A DNA stretch of 49,503 nucleotides, from assembly GCA_049323795.1 (NCBI GenBank), contig JBMOOH010000058.1:1-49503 (forward strand). Reading direction: 5' to 3'. Numbering within the stretch: position 1 is the first letter of the stretch; each line of letters starts with the position of its first letter. The translations under genes and the position numbers were made by a program. The notes beneath the pieces were generated by a model. That model saw nothing but the letters and a program-made list of their open reading frames with translations, had not been told where the DNA came from and made no database searches. This stretch comes from JAOADN01 sp049323795. GTDB lineage: Bacteria; Pseudomonadota; Alphaproteobacteria; Rhodobacterales; Rhodobacteraceae. Shown here piece after piece: positions 32,430 through 40,641 of this stretch.

Positions 32430-33599
32430 TCACGTCCGGGCGAAGTAGTCCCTCAGGATCCGGGCGTAGACACGCTTCAGGGCGAGGATGTCGGCGATCG
32501 CGACGTGCTCGTCCACCTGGTGCATGGTCTTGCCGACCAGCCCGAACTCGACCACCGGACAGTGATCCTTGAGGAAGCGCGCATCCGATGTGCCGCCCGA
32601 GGTGGAGAGCACCGGTTTCACGCCCGTCTCGGCGGTGACGGCCCCGGCCACCAGATCCACGAAAGCGCCCGGTTCGGTGAGGAAGCTCTCGCCCGAGATC
32701 TCGGCCGAAACCTCCATGGCGACACCGGTCCGCGCCTCGACAGCAGCCGCTTCCGCCTTGAGCCAGCCGGTCAGCGACGCTCCGGTATGGGCGTCGTTGA
32801 AGCGGATGTTGACGCCGGCCGTCACGGTCGAGGGGATCACGTTCGTGGCCGTGTTGCCGGTGTCGATCGTGGTCACGGCGAGAGTCGAGGGGTCGAAATG
32901 CGCCGTCCCCTTGTCGAGGACGGTCTCGGTCAGACGCGAAAGATAGCCGACCATCGCATGGAGCGGGTTCCTGGCGCGGTGGGGATAGGCGGAATGGCCC
33001 TGCAGCCCGGTTGCCCGGATGCGGGCCGAGAGCGATCCCCGCCGCCCGATCTTCATCATGTCGCCCAGGACCTCGGGGCAGGTCGGCTCGCCCACGAGGC
33101 AGACGCTCATCCGCTCGCCCTCGGCCGCCATCCAGTCGAGGAGGGCGACGGTGCCGTCCCTGGCCGGGCCTTCCTCGTCGCCGGTGATCGTCAGGACGAT
33201 CGCGCCATCGGGGGGCGTGGCGCGCACGAAGTCGATCGCGGCGGCGACGAAGGCCGCGACGCCGGACTTCATGTCGGTCGCGCCCCGGCCCCATATCCTC
33301 GTTCCGTCGCTCTCGCCGCCGAACGGATCGCGGCTCCAGGCCGCGAGGTTGCCCACCGGGACCACGTCGGTGTGCCCGTTGAAGCCGAACGTCCGGCTGG
33401 CGCCCTTGCGGCCCCGGCGCGCAAAGAGGTTCGATGTCCCCTTGCGGTCGACCCGGGTGCAGTCGAAGCCGGCCGGGGACAGAAGATCCTGCAAGAGCAC
33501 CAGCGCGCCGCCCTCGTCGGGCGTCACCGACGGGCAGCGGATCAGCGTCTGGGTAAGCCGGACCGGGTCGATCCCCGGACTGTCCGCATGCCCCGCCAT
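32430..33599 (-). CDS. dapE: Succinyl-diaminopimelate desuccinylase
   Basis: An M20-family zinc enzyme that hydrolyses N-succinyl-LL-diaminopimelate in lysine and peptidoglycan synthesis. The protein is 389 aa. It has LIRCPSVTPDEGGAL near residue 18, the metal-site GFNGHTDVVPVGN, the catalytic Glu in LTITGDEEGPARDGT, and EFGLVGKTMHQVDEHV at the C-terminus. ATG at 33599 has AAGGAAACGGCGGCA upstream. In related genomes dapD, a small gene and dapE are close; here a rightward Hint gene lies between. Confidence 0.96.
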   Translation of the reverse strand: MAGHADSPGIDPVRLTQTLIRCPSVTPDEGGALVLLQDLLSPAGFDCTRVDRKGTSNLFARRGRKGASRTFGFNGHTDVVPVGNLAAWSRDPFGGESDGTRIWGRGATDMKSGVAAFVAAAIDFVRATPPDGAIVLTITGDEEGPARDGTVALLDWMAAEGERMSVCLVGEPTCPEVLGDMMKIGRRGSLSARIRATGLQGHSAYPHRARNPLHAMVGYLSRLTETVLDKGTAHFDPSTLAVTTIDTGNTATNVIPSTVTAGVNIRFNDAHTGASLTGWLKAEAAAVEARTGVAMEVSAEISGESFLTEPGAFVDLVAGAVTAETGVKPVLSTSGGTSDARFLKDHCPVVEFGLVGKTMHQVDEHVAIADILALKRVYARILRDYFART

Positions 33600-33914
33600 T
33601 GCCGCCGTTTCCTTCCCGCCGGGGTCCGTTGCCACCTGCCGGCCGGCCCCATGCACACCGCGCCCGCAGGCCGCGTTCCGTCGGCGCTTCCGTCCCTGCC
33701 TGCGTCCGAATACCCGACCGAAAGGCCGCCTGCAACGCCGGTTCCCTGTTGCAGCCCCGCACCGGTCCGGGCCGTTCCCGGACGGCCCCGATTCACAGGA
33801 CCGGCCGGCTGCGGCATGGTGATGCGGAACGGTGCACGGAGGGATCAGGGTGAGACGCCCCGGACGCGCAAGGAACAGGCTGGACCATGCGACGGGGGCC
33901 GTGAGGGGCCGCCG
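33600..33914. other. Intergenic stretch of 315 bp between dapE and the Hint gene
   Basis: This divergent gap should hold promoters for dapE and the Hint gene, but none could be picked with confidence. Open frames on both strands here give low-complexity Arg/Pro/Ala translations with no family features. Nothing else was seen. Confidence 0.5.
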
Positions 33915-35030
33915 ATGAACTGGGCATTCGTGCACTCCAGGGACGGCTGCGTCCGCTACGCGGCACCGCCCTCCGCCGCCGCCTGGGCCTGGACCGTTCG
34001 CCCCGTGTCGCTTCTGCTCGAACTCGACCTGTCGAGCGGTGCGCGGCCGGCCTCGGGCCCGATCCTTCACGTCGCCCGGCGGGGTCCGGTCCGGCGCCTG
34101 CTCTCGCTTCTTCTGCTCGATGACGGAAGGCTTCATCTCACGCACCGGGCCGGTCCCGTGTCGGTGACGCTCGGCCTGTCCCTGACGGAAGAGGAGCGTC
34201 TGACGCTTGTCCGGGTGAGCTATGTCCGCGCTTCCTCCGGGACGGCCCGGCTGACCGCGGAGTTTCCCCTTCTCGGGCGCGTCAAGCAGACCGAAACGGT
34301 CGGCGCGCCCGGGCTCGATCCCGGGGACGTGGACATGACGTGTGCGCGGGAGGGGAGTTCCGGCGAAGGGCGCGCGCCTGAAGATGGCGCGCTGGCGCCC
34401 GACTGGATGGCGGCCGGATGCGGGGCATATCCCCTCGGCTTCGGTGCGGCCCTCGCGGGTCCGGCCCGGATCGCCACGCCCTATGGGCCGCGCCGCATCG
34501 ACACGCTGCGGCCGGGGGATCCGGTCCTGACCGCCGACGGCGCGGTCGTTCCCGTTCTCGGTGTGACGCATGTCCGGGTTCCCGCGCTCGGCTCGTTCCG
34601 CCCCGTGCGTCTGGCCGCGCCCTATCACGGGCTGGACAGCGACGCACTGGTCAGCCCGTTCCAGCGCCTCGCGCTGAACGACCCCGAGGTCGAGTACCAG
34701 ACCGGCCACGACGCCGTGCTGATCGAGGCACGGCACCTGCTGGACGACCATTCGGCCATCCCCGAGGACGGGCGGGCGGTTTTTGACTGGCACGGACTGG
34801 TCCTGCCGAGGCACGACATGGTTCTGGTCGGCGGCTGCGCGATGGAAACCGTGGATGGCGCAGCGCTGCTCCGTTCCCCCCGCATCGCCGCGATTTCGGC
34901 ACTGGCGCCGTTCCTTTCGAGCCTGCCGCGCACCCCCGAACGGCGGCCGCTGCCGCGCGAGGTGCACGGAGCGGAGGCCCGTGCGCTGGTCCAGTCCCTG
35001 AAGCGGCGCAACGGACCGCTTGCCGCCTAG
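33915..35030 (+). CDS. Hint-domain protein with LamG-like N-terminal region
   Basis: The protein is 371 aa. The N-terminal half (about 20-125) has alternating beta strands resembling a concanavalin/LamG-like sandwich. An acidic linker follows, then a Hint_2-type domain from about 178 with GPARIATPYGPRRIDTLRPG, the GDPVLTADG turn, and a C-terminal part with LVSPFQRLALND and GRAVFDWHGLVLPRHDMVL. Rhodobacteraceae have many such proteins, often secreted. The Cys usually found just before the TRIATP strand is absent (Ala/Gly instead), so splicing or autocleavage is unlikely. ATG at 33915 has GAGGGGCCGCCG upstream. Its stop overlaps the stop of the opposite gene in CTAG. Confidence 0.82.
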   Translation: MNWAFVHSRDGCVRYAAPPSAAAWAWTVRPVSLLLELDLSSGARPASGPILHVARRGPVRRLLSLLLLDDGRLHLTHRAGPVSVTLGLSLTEEERLTLVRVSYVRASSGTARLTAEFPLLGRVKQTETVGAPGLDPGDVDMTCAREGSSGEGRAPEDGALAPDWMAAGCGAYPLGFGAALAGPARIATPYGPRRIDTLRPGDPVLTADGAVVPVLGVTHVRVPALGSFRPVRLAAPYHGLDSDALVSPFQRLALNDPEVEYQTGHDAVLIEARHLLDDHSAIPEDGRAVFDWHGLVLPRHDMVLVGGCAMETVDGAALLRSPRIAAISALAPFLSSLPRTPERRPLPREVHGAEARALVQSLKRRNGPLAA

Positions 35031-35413
35031 TCGAAATGCGCCGTGACCTGGGCCACGACGACCGCATTCTCGGCGAGCGCACGCCGCATCAGGTCGCGCT
35101 CGGCGGGGTCCACCGGCGGGCCGTCGCGGTCGCGGTCCTCGGGCGTGCCGTAGCCGGTCACGTCGAGCGGCGCCATGTCGGCCTGCCGAAGAATCGCCAC
35201 CGCCTCGCGCACCGCCTCGTCCTCGGTCACGCCCGAGGAGTAGACCATGAGCGCCGCTCCGGTCGCCCCTGCCGGAAGTCCGTCGCCCGCCTTGCGTCCG
35301 ACCTCGACGACCAGGGTGTAGACCTTCAGGGCCCTTGGCGGTCGCTTCCGCGGCCGGTCTTCTCCGCCCCCGCCCGGAGGGGGCGCGCCCCTCGGCGGTC
35401 CGGGATCAGTCAC
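35027..35413 (-). CDS. Conserved hypothetical protein overlapping dapD
   Basis: The protein is 128 aa from a GTG at 35413 that overlaps the end of dapD (GTGACTGA). A Pro/Gly-rich leader of about 30 residues precedes the folded part: VYTLVVEVGRKAGDGLPAGA, TGAALMVYSSGVTEDEAVRE, DMAPLDVTGYGTPEDR and ALAENAVVVAQVTAHF. I recognise this pattern as a small gene next to dapD in Rhodobacterales, without known function. Translational coupling with dapD suggests a link to the diaminopimelate pathway. A later start near Val31 is possible because the leader is low-complexity. Confidence 0.78.
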   Translation of the reverse strand: MTDPGPPRGAPPPGGGGEDRPRKRPPRALKVYTLVVEVGRKAGDGLPAGATGAALMVYSSGVTEDEAVREAVAILRQADMAPLDVTGYGTPEDRDRDGPPVDPAERDLMRRALAENAVVVAQVTAHFD

Positions 35414-36233
35414 GCAGAAGCTCGTTGATCGAGGTCTTGGCGCGGGTCTGCGCGTCGACCTTCTTGACGATGACCGCGCAGTAGAGGCTGATCCCGCCCC
35501 TGGACGGCATCGACCCCGCGACGACGACCGAGCCCGCCGGAACCTCTCCGTAGAGGACGTCGCCCGTCTCGCGGTCCACGATCCGGGTGGACCGGCCGAT
35601 GAAGACACCCATTCCGAGGACCGAACCCCGCCGCACGATGCAGCCTTCGACCACTTCCGAACGCGCCCCGATGAAACAGTCGTCCTCGATGATCGTCGGG
35701 CCCGCCTGCATCGGCTCGAGGACCCCGCCGATGCCGACGCCGCCCGACAGGTGGACGTTCCTGCCGATCTGCGCGCAGGATCCGACGGTGGCCCAGCCGT
35801 CCACCATGCTGCCTTCGTCCACATAGGCGCCGACGTTGACGAACGAGGGCATCAGCACCACGTTCCGGCCGATGAAGGCCGAGCGGCGCACGATGCTCCC
35901 GGGGACGGCGCGGAAGCCGGCCGCGCGCCAGTCGGCCTCGCCCCATCCATCGAATTTCGACGGCACCTTATCCCACCAGGTCGCGTTGCCGCCGCCGCCG
36001 CCGATCACCGCCATGTCGTGCAGCCGGAAGGACAGCAGGACCGCCTTCTTGGCCCACTGGTTCACCTGCCACGCGCCGTTCGCGCGCGGCTCGGCGACCC
36101 GCAGGCGCCCCGTGTCGAGCGCCTCGAGCGTCGCCTCCACGGCGTCGCGGGCGCTGCCCCGCGTCGCCGGTCCGAGCGTGTCGCGGGTTTCCCAGGCCGT
36201 CTCGACGGCAGCTTCAAGATCGGCGTGGGTCAT
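35406..36233 (-). CDS. dapD: Tetrahydrodipicolinate N-succinyltransferase
   Basis: The enzyme uses succinyl-CoA to succinylate tetrahydrodipicolinate in lysine/diaminopimelate synthesis. The protein is 275 aa, the usual length. An N-terminal helical domain (VNQWAKKAVLLSFRLHDM) is followed by a left-handed beta-helix with hexapeptide repeats (LMPSFVNVGAYVDEGSMVDG, CAQIGRNVHLSGGVGIGG, FIGARSEVVEG) and ends DAQTRAKTSINELLRD. Two ATGs are six bases apart; 36233 is preferred because GGAG is nine bases away, but only three from 36239. Confidence 0.97.
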   Translation of the reverse strand: MTHADLEAAVETAWETRDTLGPATRGSARDAVEATLEALDTGRLRVAEPRANGAWQVNQWAKKAVLLSFRLHDMAVIGGGGGNATWWDKVPSKFDGWGEADWRAAGFRAVPGSIVRRSAFIGRNVVLMPSFVNVGAYVDEGSMVDGWATVGSCAQIGRNVHLSGGVGIGGVLEPMQAGPTIIEDDCFIGARSEVVEGCIVRRGSVLGMGVFIGRSTRIVDRETGDVLYGEVPAGSVVVAGSMPSRGGISLYCAVIVKKVDAQTRAKTSINELLRD

Positions 36234-36317
36234 GAGCATGGGCTCCGGCTGGCGGCTGGTGCGAAGACGCGCAAGCCTATAGAGCCTTGGCCAGCCCGGT
36301 GCAACGAGAGCCACAGC

Positions 36318-37169
36318 ATGACCAGACCCGACAGCCGCGCGCATCCGTTCCGCGACAGCCACGAGGACGCGGCGGTCGCCAGGACGGTGCCGGACACCGC
36401 GCAGACCCGCGCTCCGGCCTATCGGCTGGCCTTCACCGACCGCGACTTCATGCTGCGCGAGGAACTGAGGCCGGTGCGGCTGCAGCTCGAGCTGCTCAAG
36501 CCGCAGATGATCCTCGACGAGCGCGGCATCGTCTCGACCGTCGTGCTTTTCGGCGGCGCGCGGATTCCCGAACCCGCGCAGAAGGACCGGGCGCGGACCC
36601 CGGGGCTTGCCGAGCTCAGCCGCTTCTACGACGAGGCGAGGACGTTCGCCCGCCTGGTGACGGAGCGGAGCCTCGCGGCCTACGGGCGCGAATGGGTGAT
36701 CTGCACCGGCGGCGGCCCCGGCGTGATGGAGGCGGGCAACCGCGGGGCGGACGATGCCGGCGGACAGTCGATCGGGCTGAACATCGTGCTGCCGCACGAA
36801 CAGGCGCCGAACCCCTACGTGACGCCGGACCTGTGCTTCAACTTCCACTACTTCGGCATCAGGAAGATGCACTTCCTGATGCGCGCCCGCGCCGTAGCCG
36901 TGTTTCCGGGCGGCTTCGGCACGATGGACGAGATGTTCGAGAGCCTGACGCTGATCCAGACAGGGCGGATGGCGCGGATTCCGTTCCTTCTGTTCGGCCG
37001 GGCGTTCTGGGAGCAGGTGATCGACTGGAGGATGCTCGCCGGGACGGGCACGATCTCGGAGGAGGACCTCGACCTCTTCCGCTATGTCGAGACGGCAGCC
37101 GAGGCGATCGCGGCGATCGACGGCTGGGAGGGCGCGGGCGAGAAGCGCGACGAAATTCCCGGCCGCTGA
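36318..37169 (+). CDS. LOG family (TIGR00730-type) nucleotide phosphoribohydrolase-like protein
   Basis: The protein is 283 aa. A Rossmann-type domain has STVVLFGGARIPEP near residue 75, then CTGGGPGVMEAGNRGADDAG and the LOG signature FPGGFGTMDEMFESLTLIQ. LOG proteins hydrolyse cytokinin riboside or other nucleoside 5'-monophosphates; long forms like this one often act in nucleotide turnover (as PpnN does). An N-terminal extension of about 70 residues precedes the core. ATG at 36318 follows CGAGAG. It is divergent from dapD, 84 bp away. Confidence 0.88.
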   Translation: MTRPDSRAHPFRDSHEDAAVARTVPDTAQTRAPAYRLAFTDRDFMLREELRPVRLQLELLKPQMILDERGIVSTVVLFGGARIPEPAQKDRARTPGLAELSRFYDEARTFARLVTERSLAAYGREWVICTGGGPGVMEAGNRGADDAGGQSIGLNIVLPHEQAPNPYVTPDLCFNFHYFGIRKMHFLMRARAVAVFPGGFGTMDEMFESLTLIQTGRMARIPFLLFGRAFWEQVIDWRMLAGTGTISEEDLDLFRYVETAAEAIAAIDGWEGAGEKRDEIPGR

Positions 37170-37294
37170 ACAGCGCTTTCGCGGACGAGACGTTGACGCG
37201 AGCGGCGAGCTTGCCCAGGTTCGGAGGTGACGGGCCTGTCTGCTCATTCCGGCAGGGTCCTGGCTGCCGCTTGCCCCCTTGCGGAAGGACGCCG

Positions 37295-38578
37295 ATGCCC
37301 CACGCGACGCCCCTCATATCGACCCTGGTCGCGGGCTTCGGGCTCGCCTTCGTGTTCGGGCTGGTCGCGTACCGGCTGCGGCTGCCGGCGATCGCGGGAT
37401 ACCTGGTGGCGGGCATCGCCATCGGGCCGTTCACGCCGGGTTTCGTGGCGGACGTCAAGCTGGCGCAGGAACTGGCCGAGGTGGGGGTCATCCTGCTGAT
37501 GTTCGGAGTGGGGCTGCATTTCTCGGTCAAGCAGCTTCTGGCGGTGCGGGCCCTCGCCGTCCCCGGCGCCATCGGGCAGATCGCCGTAGCCACGGCCGCC
37601 GGGACCCTCGTGGCCTACGGGCTCGGCTGGGGCCTCGGGGCGGGACTGGTCTATGGCCTCAGCCTCTCGGTGGCCAGCACCGTCGTGCTCCTGCGGGCGC
37701 TGCAGGACCGCGGACTGGTCGAGACGGACCGCGGCCGGATCGCGGTCGGCTGGCTCGTCGTCGAGGATGTGGTGATGGTGGTCACGCTCGTCCTGATCCC
37801 GCCGCTGGCGGGAGCTCTGGACGGCCGCGCCGCGCCGGTGGACGCGGCCGCCCGGGAGGTGGCGAAATTCGGCCTGGACCCGATCGCGGCGGCGATCATG
37901 CTCACGGTCCTCAAGTTCGGCGCGTTCGTCGCGCTGATGCTCGTCTTCGGCCGCCGGATCGTGCCGTGGGTGCTGCACTTCACCGCCCATACCGGATCGC
38001 GCGAGCTGTTCCGGCTCTCCGTGCTCGCCATCGCGCTGGGGGTGGCCTACGGCTCGTCCGCGCTCTTCGGCGTGTCCTTCGCGCTCGGGGCGTTCTTCGC
38101 CGGCATGGTGATGTCGGAATCGACGCTGTCTACCCAGGCGATGCGCGAGACGCTGCCTCTGCGCGACGCCTTCGCCGTCCTGTTCTTCGTCTCGGTGGGC
38201 ATGCTCTTCAACCCGGCTGTCGTGCTGGCCGAGCCGGTGGCGCTTGTGCTGACCGTCCTCGTCATCGTTCTTGTGAAGTCCGCCGCGGCCTTCGCCATCG
38301 TCCGCGCATTCGGGCACGACAGGGACACGGCGCTGACCATTTCGGCCAGTCTTGCCCAGATCGGCGAGTTCTCGTTCATCCTGATCGTGCTCGGACGGTC
38401 GCTGCAGATCGTTCCGCCGGAGGCCGTGGATCTGGTGGTGGCAGGGGCGCTGGTCGCGATCCTCGTCAATCCATTCCTGTTCGCGGCGCTCGACCGGCGC
38501 GCGCTGCGCAGGTCCGGCAAGGCCGAGGGGGGAACCGGGCCGGCTCCGGCCGGACCCCAGCCGCGCGACGGGACGTGA
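37295..38578 (+). CDS. Cation:proton antiporter (CPA2/KefB-type) without RCK domain
   Basis: The protein is 427 aa with about 12-13 transmembrane helices filling the Na+/H+ exchanger domain. It has IAGYLVAGIAIGPFTPG near residue 32, VGVILLMFGVGLHFSVKQLL, LSVASTVVLLRALQ, and GWLVVEDVVMVVTLVL with the Glu-Asp pair typical of CPA2 transport sites. SASLAQIGEFSFIL is near 350. E. coli KefB and YbaL carry a C-terminal TrkA-N regulatory domain; here the protein ends soon after the membrane part with a Pro/Gly-rich tail. GGAAGGACGCCG precedes the ATG. Confidence 0.9.
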   Translation: MPHATPLISTLVAGFGLAFVFGLVAYRLRLPAIAGYLVAGIAIGPFTPGFVADVKLAQELAEVGVILLMFGVGLHFSVKQLLAVRALAVPGAIGQIAVATAAGTLVAYGLGWGLGAGLVYGLSLSVASTVVLLRALQDRGLVETDRGRIAVGWLVVEDVVMVVTLVLIPPLAGALDGRAAPVDAAAREVAKFGLDPIAAAIMLTVLKFGAFVALMLVFGRRIVPWVLHFTAHTGSRELFRLSVLAIALGVAYGSSALFGVSFALGAFFAGMVMSESTLSTQAMRETLPLRDAFAVLFFVSVGMLFNPAVVLAEPVALVLTVLVIVLVKSAAAFAIVRAFGHDRDTALTISASLAQIGEFSFILIVLGRSLQIVPPEAVDLVVAGALVAILVNPFLFAALDRRALRRSGKAEGGTGPAPAGPQPRDGT

Positions 38579-38782
38579 GGTGGGGGTCGTGCTTCTTGCC
38601 GGCATGACAAGACGCCGCATCCGTGGCGCGGCTGGGGTGCAGGGCGAGCGGCTTTCGGCAGTGCCGCCGTTCTCCTTCGTGGCGCGGCCGCCCGGCAGGG
38701 CGGATGCAGGCCGGACAGTCACCTGCCTGTCCGTGCAGGCGGGGGCGCCCGCGCGCGTCTTCCGTTCCCGGGGCGAGCCTGC

Positions 38783-39748
38783 ATGACCCTCGCCGTCACC
38801 CACGATACCTTCCGCCTGCGCGAGGTCTTCACCATCAGCCGCGGGTCGCGGACCGAGGCGAAGGTGCTGACCGTGACCGTCGCCCGCGACGGCGTCCGGG
38901 GGCGGGGCGAATGCGTGCCCTATGCCCGCTACGGCGAGACCCCGGCGAGCGTGACGGCGCAGATCGAAGGGCTGCCGGAGACCGTCACGCGCGCCGGGCT
39001 CCAGCATGCCCTCCCCGCCGGCGCGGCGCGGAACGCCGTCGATTGCGCGCTCTGGGACTGCGAGGCGAAGCGCGCGGGCAGGCGCGTCTGGCAGCTTGCC
39101 AGCCTGCCCGCGCCGGGGCGGCTCGTCACCTGCTACACCCTGTCGCTCGACACGCCCGAGAACATGCGCGCCGCCGCCGCGCGGAACGCGCAGCGGCCGA
39201 TCCTGAAGATCAAGCTCGGCACGCCCGACGACATGCCCCGGATCGAGGCCGTCCGGGCGGGTGCGCCCAAGGCCAAGATCGTGGTGGACGCCAACGAGGG
39301 CTGGACGTCCGAGATCTATTCCGACCTCGCCCCGCACCTCGTCCGGCTGGGGGTGCAACTGGTCGAGCAGCCCCTTCCCGCCGGGAGGGACGACATGCTG
39401 GCCGAGATCGCCCGGCCCCTGCCGGTCTGCGCCGACGAAAGCTGCCACGACCGCGCCTCGCTGGCGGGCCTGCGCGGCAAGTACGACGTGGTGAACATCA
39501 AGCTCGACAAGACCGGCGGGCTGACCGAGGCGCTGGCGCTCCGCGATGCCGCGCGGGCGGAGGGGTTCGGGGTGATGGTGGGCTGCATGGTGGGTTCCTC
39601 GCTCGCCATGGCGCCTGCGGTGCTCGTCGCGCAGGGGGCCGAGGTGGTGGACCTTGACGGGCCGCTCCTTCTCGCCGAAGACCGCGCACATCCGCTGCAT
39701 TACGATCAGGCCGGGGTCCACCCGCCGGACGCGGCGCTCTGGGGATGA
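38783..39748 (+). CDS. dgcA: Dipeptide epimerase / N-acetyl-D-glutamate racemase (DgcA-like)
   Basis: Enolase-superfamily enzyme of the muconate-lactonising subgroup, 321 aa. Catalytic bases and metal ligands are visible: ILKIKLGTPDD (KxK, near residue 140), VVDANEGW, VEQPLP, CADESCHD and NIKLDKTGG. The family includes L-Ala-D/L-Glu epimerases of murein recycling (YcjG) and DgcA racemases of D-glutamate breakdown; which one applies cannot be settled by reading. A D-amino-acid transaminase follows 13 bp downstream, supporting a D-amino-acid pathway. ATG at 38783 matches the family start. The 204 bp before it hold no gene. Confidence 0.85.
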   Translation: MTLAVTHDTFRLREVFTISRGSRTEAKVLTVTVARDGVRGRGECVPYARYGETPASVTAQIEGLPETVTRAGLQHALPAGAARNAVDCALWDCEAKRAGRRVWQLASLPAPGRLVTCYTLSLDTPENMRAAAARNAQRPILKIKLGTPDDMPRIEAVRAGAPKAKIVVDANEGWTSEIYSDLAPHLVRLGVQLVEQPLPAGRDDMLAEIARPLPVCADESCHDRASLAGLRGKYDVVNIKLDKTGGLTEALALRDAARAEGFGVMVGCMVGSSLAMAPAVLVAQGAEVVDLDGPLLLAEDRAHPLHYDQAGVHPPDAALWG

Positions 39749-39761
39749 GAGGACAGGACCG

Positions 39762-40625
39762 ATGACCCGCACCGTCTACGTGAACGGCACCTACGTCCCG
39801 GAAGGGGAGGCCAGGGTTTCGGTCTTTGACCGGGGTTTCCTGATGGCGGACGGGGTCTACGAGGTGACGAGCGTGCTCGGCGGCAGGCTCGTGGACTTCG
39901 ACGGGCATGTCCGGCGCCTGGAACGATCGCTCACGGAACTCGACATGACCATGCCGATGCCGGCAGAAGCGCTCCTCCGGATGCACCGCGAGCTCGTCGC
40001 GCGGAACGGGATCGACGAGGGGATGGTCTACCTTCAGGTCACGCGCGGGAATCCGGGCGACCGGAGCTTCGTCTTTCCAGACCCGGCGACGACGCCCCAG
40101 ACGGTGGTGGCCTTCACGCAGGACATCCCCGACCTCGCCGACGCGCCGGCCGCGAAGGTGGGGTTCCGGGTGATCTCGATCCCCGACATCCGCTGGCGGC
40201 GGCGGGACATCAAGACGGTGCAGCTTCTCTACCCCTCGATGGGAAAGATGATGGCGAAGAAGGCCGGCGTGGACGACAGCTGGTTCGTCGAGGACGGGTT
40301 CGTGACCGAAGGCACCTCGAACAATGCCTGGATCGTGAAGGGCAACCGGATCGTCACGCGGGCGCTCTCGCCCGACATCCTGCACGGGATCACGCGGGCT
40401 GCGGTGCTGAAGTTCGCGGAAGCGGCGCAGTTCGTGATCGAGGAGCGGTCCTTCACGATCGATGAGGCCAGGGCGGCGGACGAGGCGTTCTCGACCGCTG
40501 CGTCGATCTTCGTGATGCCGGTCGTGGAGATCGACGGAGCGAAGGTGGGGACCGGCAGGCCGGGGCCGGTGGCGACGCGGCTGCGGGAAATCTACATCGA
40601 CGAGATGCGAAAGGCGGCGGTCTGA
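39762..40625 (+). CDS. dat: D-amino-acid transaminase (class IV PLP aminotransferase)
   Basis: The enzyme interconverts D-alanine and D-glutamate via 2-oxo acids. The protein is 287 aa, the usual length. VFDRGFLMADGVYEVTSV near residue 21 is the class IV N-terminal motif; Lys151 in RRDIKTVQLLYPSMGK should bind PLP. VTEGTSNNAWIV has the Glu at the cofactor ring nitrogen, and HGITRAAVL is conserved. A branched-chain or 4-amino-4-deoxychorismate role is less likely given the neighbour. GAGGACAGGACCG precedes the ATG. Confidence 0.88.
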   Translation: MTRTVYVNGTYVPEGEARVSVFDRGFLMADGVYEVTSVLGGRLVDFDGHVRRLERSLTELDMTMPMPAEALLRMHRELVARNGIDEGMVYLQVTRGNPGDRSFVFPDPATTPQTVVAFTQDIPDLADAPAAKVGFRVISIPDIRWRRRDIKTVQLLYPSMGKMMAKKAGVDDSWFVEDGFVTEGTSNNAWIVKGNRIVTRALSPDILHGITRAAVLKFAEAAQFVIEERSFTIDEARAADEAFSTAASIFVMPVVEIDGAKVGTGRPGPVATRLREIYIDEMRKAAV

Positions 40626-40641
40626 GGGCCTCGCCGGACCG

